DNA of 64,000 nucleotides, taken from Sanderia malayensis. Lineage: Eukaryota > Cnidaria > Scyphozoa > Semaeostomeae > Pelagiidae. Location of the stretch: positions 4,402,001 to 4,466,000 of the forward strand of contig RQOL01000618.1 of the NCBI GenBank assembly GCA_013076295.1, given 5' to 3'. The notes beneath the pieces were generated by a model. It was given only the letters and a program-made list of their open reading frames with translations, was not told the DNA's origin and did no database searches. A program made the translations under genes and the position numbers. This document shows, piece by piece, positions 57,556 through 64,000 of the stretch (its first letter is position 1; every line of letters starts with the position of its first letter).

Positions 57556-57741
57556 ATTATTTTTCCTCACGCGCGCACTGGACTCTTACATTTTCAACTA
57601 TTCTTATTTTGCTCCGTACCATCACGCTTACAGTTTGCGAGAATAATTCAAATTATGATGTATAATTGCAGATGAGAGTAATGATAAATGATAAATAACA
57701 TTTATACTTACATCATTGTTAATTTAAATGCCTTCTCTTCG

Positions 57742-57956
57742 CGTCGAACCACTTACCTGTTCGGTGCAAACCCAATAGCATTACCACTGGGCTACTGCAA
57801 CCGATGAACAATATGATGCAAATGTCTGTATTAAACTCTTCTGCATACTCAATTTCATTGAAGCTGATCAAAATTAAACTTATGTAGGTACCTGGACTCG
57901 AACTGCAGACCTCTCGAATGCCAACCCGTAGCACTACCTTTACACTACTGCAATGG
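57742..57956 (-). repeat. two tRNA-like SINE modules on the minus strand
   Basis: On the minus strand, TTGCAGTAGTGTAAAGGTAG (A-box-like, near 57950) and GCAGTTCGAGTCC (B box, near 57900) form one module. TTGCAGTAGCCCAGTGGTAA (near 57798) and GTGGTTCGAC (near 57745) form a second, about 154 bp away. Heads resemble those of the plus-strand array at 56700-57250, so this looks like the same family inverted. Confidence 0.6.
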
Positions 57957-60900
57957 CAGAGTACAAATGTCAACATTTGCCACATAAAAAAAGCAATCTT
58001 GTCGACAAAACATCGAGTATAACGCAGCTTTAATGTTGCACAATGACGTATGATAAGATAATCGGGACCAGGTTCCTTGCTGAGGGTTTCAATAACATAT
58101 TTCAAAAGCACAGTTAGAAGATATGATTTTTCGTCTCGTAAAGTGTTTGTCTTCACTTTGTGTAAAAATGCTTCCTTTGCATCCTGTTCAATCTAATGCA
58201 CGAAATGACTGCAAACCAAGGCAATTGTTAAGTGGGTCGTTGTTGTATTACAATTGCTTAACTTGTATTTGGCACTTGTTAGTTACACAGTATTTTAAAT
58301 TAAACGTGTAAACGTGGCACTGATGCGTGCCATTACACGTGTACGTGTCCCATTCGACCAAGAATGGGGCAATATGTCACTACGCCTGTTTTTAACCATC
58401 ATTGTATGAATATAAATAGAGTAAAGAATTGGAAGAGTTAAACCAGGAGAATCAAGTGGTACAGTGGCGGCCTTGGGACAGTCGTACCGCCGTTGTACTG
58501 CAGAAAATAGAACTAAAACAAGAAATGCAATAGTTGCAAACTGAGACATGAGATGGTTGGACATGTAGGCCACCTGCATCTATTTTATTTTGCTAATGTC
58601 ATCAAAAAGCTAAGTTTTAACATACCATTATCGGTTACAATTAATATTGTTGAAGTAGACTGTCTGACAATTTGAATACGCGTATTAATAACACACTTAA
58701 AAAGTAAAACAACTTTTCTAACTCCACACAGAAATAACAATATTGGCGACAGTAAATAAAAGTAATATAAAATGACTCATGTACGAAGACGCTAGCTATT
58801 TTGTTCATGAAATGTCTTTGATTTCCCAGTCTTCATTAATTTTCACAAACATATTAAACACAATTCTGAAGTAATTGCGTTAACTTGTTTTTCGTTCGCG
58901 GAAAAGATAAGCATATAATTAGGGTACCAGTAAGACATTGTTTCGAAAATGTATTCTCGTTGAATTCATTGAATAAAATCAAGACACAAAGAGGACAATG
59001 ACTTGGTTGGCTATAGGCTTTTTTATCTATTAATTAATTAAGATACACGATTAAGATAAAGTATCTTAATCTTGTTTTATTCGATTACTGTGCTTGCTGG
59101 TACTTTATTAACTCGTTGTTAGCAGGAGTAATAGTTCGTGTCACATGCCTTTGTCTAGCAAGTGCATTAATTGGTCAGAAGCAATTTTTTTAGCAGAAAC
59201 AAGATCGTGTTGACATAAATATGCTTTGGCTGCTGTTGTAAATTAAGCCAGCCATCTTTGAAATATCAAGTACGGTCATCTTTCTGAGCAACATGTGGAG
59301 ATTAAATCGCAGCAAGAAATGGAATGAATTCCCTATAATAAGCAATTCCTTAAGATCGTAAACTCTTGAATAGCCGTGCAACCCACGCACAAATAGATAA
59401 TTGGCTATGTGTATGGTGAACCACAACCGCGCACAATCAGAATAATTTTGCCTAAGCACGTCTTCATTGCTAGGTAACATCACACATCGACACTCAGAAG
59501 CGAACGATCTTATTGGTGATTTGGCTATAAATCCAATACTGAAGACAAACCCAAGAAGAATTGATTCGAAACAGACGTGTGCTAAAGTATAGAGATAGCC
59601 AAGGTAAGACAACAATGCGTGAAATTTTAACTGAGCTTATTTCTCTTAATAACGTTAACCATCAACTCATTTCAACTCATTTCAACCCTGTATATTTTTT
59701 TCTTTTATTTAAGACCTAGTTTCCGCCCTCATACTAAATGTTTCTTAATTTATATACAGTTTCTATACCGAAAGAGACTTCTTAACAATTTTTTACTCTT
59801 ACATTCAGTTTATAGCACGACAGAACACAATACAACCTAATGTATACATTTCGAATGGCTAAAACATGTCTAAAAGAGTAATAGATCTCATTATTCATTA
59901 CTCTTTATTGTGAAATCGGCATATGTTACGCAATGCCACAGATTAATGGCGTAGAAAAATCTTCGTTTTGAGCTAGCGCAATTCTTCTTCCATGTTAACT
60001 CTGATGTAACGTAAATTTAAATAAACAAAAACTCAGTTCTCGTCGCACTGTATTCCGACATAGAAATAAAGCTTAATTTTGTTTGGGTGTTTCTTAAAAA
60101 TTTTGATTTAGTTCTACGCGTTTCTTAAATTTCCGGGGACTTTTGAACCATGTTTCTTATAGACTGGTCTCTCATAAAACAAAGCCAGATGAATCTGATA
60201 ATTGTGAACAATGAAGTACAGTGAAAGTTAAAATTAAATAGTAAAACTTAATTATTCAACTATTATAAAGTCAATAATCGTTGTAAATATAAACAAGACC
60301 CGATATATTTGTTTATTTTTATAAATATTAAATTTTCTAAATGAAATATACATGCTGAATTATATAAACGATATAATAGACCATTGACTTCCGCGGAAAG
60401 AGAACGGCTGGAATTGAAAGCCAAAAATTAGTTAGCAATTGAATTTTCACAGGTGCCCTGCTTGTGACTTCTTGGGGGTACATTAAATCATCTTAAATGC
60501 ATTATTTTTATTATTTCATAATTTGCATCAGGAACCACCAATATAGAAAATGGTGCATAATTAATCAGGTACACTGACCCATCAAGAAATATTCAATGTT
60601 TGTCGCTTTTTGAACTCCAAAATGGTGACAACAGTCTCTTGACGGATTCTACTGAACAGAATGTTCTACTGAATGTTTCAAAGAGAGACAAAGAAAAGTT
60701 GTTAATGTTTCAATATCAATAAGAAAAAATATCCATGTGGATTGGCAAATTATAAACTTGATTTAACAAGCAGTGGTCCGTATTTTAATAACACTTCTAT
60801 CATCTGTTCCCCATGTATGTATACGAAGCACTATTTTAAGCGGCGTAATAAATTAGAGCCTCTTATTATCTCTGATTGGAAATTTTAAAAATTAATATTC

Positions 60901-61135
60901 TATGCAGCTGGTTTGAGCTTCAACTTTCTTGTAATGTAATAAGCGCCTTTGCAAATCTAATCTTTAACCAATTTAGTACTTTTCAAATATCCTATCTATG
61001 CCTGGTATCGCGTACCTCAAAACATTGGGTTCTTTTTCATTCTAATTAATTCGCGATAATCTAATCGAAATCAATATTTGATAATCATACCATTAACTTG
61101 CAGTTGAACACTTTCTTCAACTGGTAAAAGCAAGG
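57957..61135. other. spacer, no firm gene
   Basis: AT-rich. Contains a perfect 10-bp hairpin at 59049-59071 and two minus-strand open frames (58295-58579 with a signal-peptide-like start; 59190-59615) without recognisable domains. A possible splice acceptor TTGCAG near 61102 could serve a 5' UTR intron of the GPCR. Confidence 0.4.
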
Positions 61136-62368
61136 ATGATGAATGGAACGTTGGTGAATTGGACATCAATTGTTGGGTCACTTCTAAACTATTCCCGAAC
61201 AGACAACTCAACAAACAGCACGCCGCCAATGCAAAAACCTAAATCGATTGGGATGGATGTAGTTGTGTACATGATGTATACGGTAATATTTCTCACTGGA
61301 ATGGTGGGCAATATGTTGGTTGTTCTGAAAATAACACGATCTGACAAAAACAAGTCCCTCAAACACTGCTTTCTACTCAACCTTGCAATAACTGATCTAC
61401 TTACACTATTCTTACTGCTTCCGTTAAGCATCATGGCAAAAAACGTCTCGTGGCCATTGGGTGAATTTGTTTGTCGTTACGTATTCCCTTTGACAGATGT
61501 TGTTATCGGTGTTTCTGTTCTAACCCATGTCAGTATCAGTCTTGATCGTTACAGAACAATCATATATCCAATGGCTGCAAAACCAAGCCACTTGCAACGC
61601 ATACTTATTCTCATAAGTATATGGATCATAGCCTACTTGCTTAATGGTTTACCATTGAGCTTAGTTCTCAGTGTTGGAAAGGGTTTTTGGGTGGCAAAAG
61701 CATGCATACCCACCTGGCCTAGTCATCATTTGAAACAGGCTTACTACTTGCAAAGATTCATAGTCATCTTCATTATTCCAATCATTGTGAATTTCTTAGC
61801 CTACGTGAAGATCAGTAAAGCATTAAAGGTTAGCCTTCTATTGTTACAAGGCTCTGCAAGAGGCCAGAAGCGTGAAACACGCATCCACAGTCAACAAAGG
61901 CTCATCAGGATGTTTCGCACAATATTTGTTGCATTTGTTGTATGCTTCTTTCCTATCCATTTATTCACAATTATTGATGAGTATTGTATGTCATTTGGCA
62001 AGTGGCAAGGCAGTGGCCACATTTTCCAGTTTGCACTCGTGTTTGCCTATGCAAATAGTATGTGCAATCCAGTAATCCTAGTAATGATGAGTGCTGAATA
62101 TAAGAATGCCTTCACTTCATACCTATCCATTCTGAAATGCCATAATTACTGGCTTGCATCACATGGTATCAAGTACAGAGCATCCAAATGCGAAGATGTC
62201 ATTCATAGCCCAGTTAATACACATGTGGAACTATTACCAATGACAAAGATACCCTCACCATCACAGTATTGCAAACAAGCTGAAAATGGCAACAGCTCTG
62301 AAGCAGAAGAAATTGGCCTAACAAAAATTTCACAACAATCCAAAACAAAATTCTCTGATATCGACTGA
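61136..62368 (+). CDS. rhodopsin-class (class A) GPCR, peptide-receptor-like
   Basis: Seven-helix plasma-membrane receptor, 410 residues, one exon. The N-terminus carries several N-glycosylation sites (NGT, NWT, NYS, NST). TM1 (41-66) has GN. TM2 has LNLAITD. Cys113 after WPLGEF and Cys190 are placed for the usual TM3-ECL2 disulfide. TM3 ends SLDRY (DRY at 137-139). TM6 has FVVCFFP (267-273), the FxxCxxP form common in peptide receptors. TM7 has NPVIL (311-315) where most receptors have NPxxY, so the conserved Tyr is Leu. The tail is Ser/Thr-rich, with KCHNYW after helix 8. Ligand unknown. The two adjacent Met codons make the exact start uncertain by one residue. Tail-to-tail with NDUFB7. Confidence 0.9.
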   Translation: MMNGTLVNWTSIVGSLLNYSRTDNSTNSTPPMQKPKSIGMDVVVYMMYTVIFLTGMVGNMLVVLKITRSDKNKSLKHCFLLNLAITDLLTLFLLLPLSIMAKNVSWPLGEFVCRYVFPLTDVVIGVSVLTHVSISLDRYRTIIYPMAAKPSHLQRILILISIWIIAYLLNGLPLSLVLSVGKGFWVAKACIPTWPSHHLKQAYYLQRFIVIFIIPIIVNFLAYVKISKALKVSLLLLQGSARGQKRETRIHSQQRLIRMFRTIFVAFVVCFFPIHLFTIIDEYCMSFGKWQGSGHIFQFALVFAYANSMCNPVILVMMSAEYKNAFTSYLSILKCHNYWLASHGIKYRASKCEDVIHSPVNTHVELLPMTKIPSPSQYCKQAENGNSSEAEEIGLTKISQQSKTKFSDID

Positions 62369-62643
62369 GAAGTTGGACAATTCCCAAACACTGTCCTTCC
62401 TACTTATGAAGAACCAAATGTGCAGTTATTATTGCTTACCAGCCTAACAAACTGGCCTTGTTTTCAAACATTACTTTGTGTTTTAGAAAATTAGTCAATA
62501 AGAATCAAACATGAACCATTTGCAAGTTGCATGATGCAAATTGTCTTCTGCTGTAATTAATATGCTTTAATCATCTTTTTGATTGTGGTTTAGTGATTAA
62601 TCATTTAATTATACCATGGCATTTAACTTCGAAATTGAAAACC

Positions 62644-62649
62644 AATAAA
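62644..62649 (+). promoter_or_regulatory. poly(A) signal of the GPCR gene
   Basis: AATAAA about 275 bp after the GPCR stop codon. Confidence 0.5.
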
Positions 62650-62763
62650 AGAAACAGATAAAACTGATCTAAAGCCACACAAACACAGCACTTGATGTCC
62701 AAACTTTATCAATTACATTTAATAAGCAAAACAAACCTTGTGTTTACTAGTCATGTAGGATAA

Positions 62764-63419
62764 TCAGGAATTGTTTTCCTTAGCTTCTGTAGCTTTCTTC
62801 TTCATTTTCTCTTTCAATTTCATCCGTAGATAATAGCTATAAAATATAATCATAAACATATAGGTAATAAATAATTATTTATTACACATAAATCTTAGCT
62901 TTATATAATTTAAATTATTAGATAATTCTGTGAAAATATGAGTATATTTACTCTTCAATTTGACATTCTTGCCAATCGTGGTCTTCTGCTTTGCATTTCC
63001 AAGGAAGAAATGAATTGTCGAGTTGACATTTCATTAAAGGGATTAATAAATGAGCACAATAATCTCTAAGATGCAAAGGAACTTTTGCATCCGCCATATC
63101 TTTTGAAGTAACCTTCATGTCTAGAAAAATAAATTCTTCATTACCATGAAATGGAAACATGAGCGTGTATTAGTTAAATAGTGCAAAAGACCTAAAGGGG
63201 ATCTGGCACTTGGCCTAGGCCTGGGACAGAGAAGACAAGACAGGCCCGGGACAACTGGTTTTACAAAATCTGAATTATCATGCTAGCCTTAAAACATGTA
63301 ATATGTTACCTAGAGTTACCATGCTTATGAAATCTATAAGTTAAGTTGCTTTTAGTTACCCTTTCCTCTGTGTTTCAGCCCCAGAAAATCGTCATCAGTG
63401 AGGAGTGAAGACGCCATGT
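62764..63419 (-). CDS. NDUFB7: NDUFB7, mitochondrial complex I B18 subunit
   Basis: Accessory subunit of NADH:ubiquinone oxidoreductase on the intermembrane-space side. Exons on the minus strand: 63360-63419 (tentative), 62952-63120, 62764-62836. Exons 2 and 3 join in phase and give MADAKVPLHLRDYCAH, twin Cx9C motifs (CAHLLIPLMKC and CKAEDHDWQEC, the CHCH fold) and EDYYLRMK with a Lys-rich end. Exon 1 would start MASSLLTDDD and ends at GGG|GTAACT. That leaves phase 0 where exon 2 needs one carried base, so exon 1 or a G-run nearby may be wrong. Without exon 1 the protein would start at Met 63118 with 79 residues, against about 137 in mammals. Even with exon 1 it is short at the N-terminus. 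Confidence 0.85.
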
Positions 63420-63603
63420 TTGAGCAGTAGGATGATTGAAAATATCAACAGTAGAAAAAAGGTGACGACAAGAGAAGACCTTGTCCAGTGGAAAAAACTT
63501 TATCAAAACTGTTGAAAACAAAAAGCTTGGTAACAAAATAACGAGTTGCGCTGATCATTTTAAGACTTGAAGCCACTTCTAAAAGTAGATTTGCGAAGTT
63601 AAA

Positions 63604-63611
63604 TGACGTCA
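63604..63611. promoter_or_regulatory. CRE-like palindrome upstream of NDUFB7
   Basis: Perfect TGACGTCA about 185 bp upstream of the proposed NDUFB7 start. CREB/ATF sites are common in promoters of nuclear mitochondrial genes; assignment here is inference. Confidence 0.35.
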
Positions 63612-64000
63612 CAAATGCAAAATTCAATTGTGACATTCAAAAAGCAAAATTGAGCGTATGCTGAAGTTTGAAGAGTTGCTCATAGCTGGGGGCCAAGGCT
63701 CCCGCGTCTCTGCTTTTTGCAAAAAGGAACTGAGCTGTTAAAAACATGTTACAATACAAGCGCATGAGCATGCCTCACTGTTTCACCACGTTCACAAGGC
63801 TGCCTTGTTAGCCAATAGCTGGAAACAAATGTTTTCGCCTGTATGGTCAGTAGTAAGCCTGGGTGGAGCATGCGGGTGGGGTTGTTACCATGGCGGCATA
63901 TGGCAACCAAGTGGGACGGATTTACAAGAAGTGATCAATCGGTGCTCTTTGCATCCTAGTTAAACGTAGTTGCAAAAAAGGTTGCAACAACACTTATAAG

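Noticed and set aside
56718..57956. tRNA genes suggested by A and B boxes
   Set aside because: No closed acceptor stem or anticodon arm, and the modules recur in tandem, so SINE-type repeats fit better.
59190..59615. 141-codon hydrophobic minus-strand open frame
   Set aside because: Could be chance in AT-rich DNA; no domain or start context. Kept only as a remark in the spacer entry.

Overview
This window is animal nuclear DNA. Its genes are cut by many short introns, there is no operon structure, and poly(A) signals follow the stop codons. Proteins recognised directly from their motifs are two Rhesus-type ammonia/CO2 channels, SCNM1, TOPORS, cytoplasmic dynein 1 heavy chain (DYNC1H1), a rhodopsin-class peptide-receptor-like GPCR and the complex I subunit NDUFB7. 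The mix of an intronless peptide-type GPCR, Rh channels, GC-rich MITEs, tRNA-derived SINE-like modules and AT-rich spacers suggests an aquatic invertebrate. An anthozoan-like cnidarian is my best but weak guess; nothing here fixes the species.

Layout. 1-4059 (-): Rh gene A, running off the left edge. 4791-5191: a MITE with TA target duplication. 5348-6202 (+): intronless SCNM1. 7442-12972 (+): Rh gene B, nine exons, so the two Rh genes are a divergent pair with SCNM1 between them. 13624-18268 (-): TOPORS, eight exons, tail-to-tail with Rh B, with one U12-type intron inside its RING finger. 18816-20160: a complete DNA-transposon-like element with terminal inverted repeats and a 6-bp target duplication. 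20161-22583: repeats and low-complexity DNA. 22584-25388 (-): an unrecognised 864-residue protein built mostly from 43 tandem 14-residue repeats. 25899-28796: three transposable elements nested inside one another (LINE, then a small LTR element, then a hAT-like MITE). 30706-55483 (+): DYNC1H1, which I resolve into 75 exons encoding 4652 residues, within a few residues of the vertebrate length. 55484-61135: spacer with inverted repeats and two tandem arrays of tRNA-like SINE modules in opposite orientations. 61136-62368 (+): GPCR. 62764-63419 (-): NDUFB7, tail-to-tail with the GPCR.

How the genes relate. They are mostly independent housekeeping genes. The two Rh genes are paralogues: their first three coding exons have identical lengths (133, 202 and 302 nt). 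SCNM1 is a minor-spliceosome factor, and the neighbouring TOPORS gene carries a textbook minor (U12) intron, though with a non-standard 3' end. The least familiar items are the 18816-20160 transposon, the repeat protein with its 840-bp higher-order period, and the GT-AT U12 intron.

Limits. Exon boundaries were read by eye from splice signals and protein conservation. Reading phase closes exactly for Rh B, TOPORS, DYNC1H1 and the repeat protein. It does not close for NDUFB7 exon 1. No database search or transcript evidence was available.
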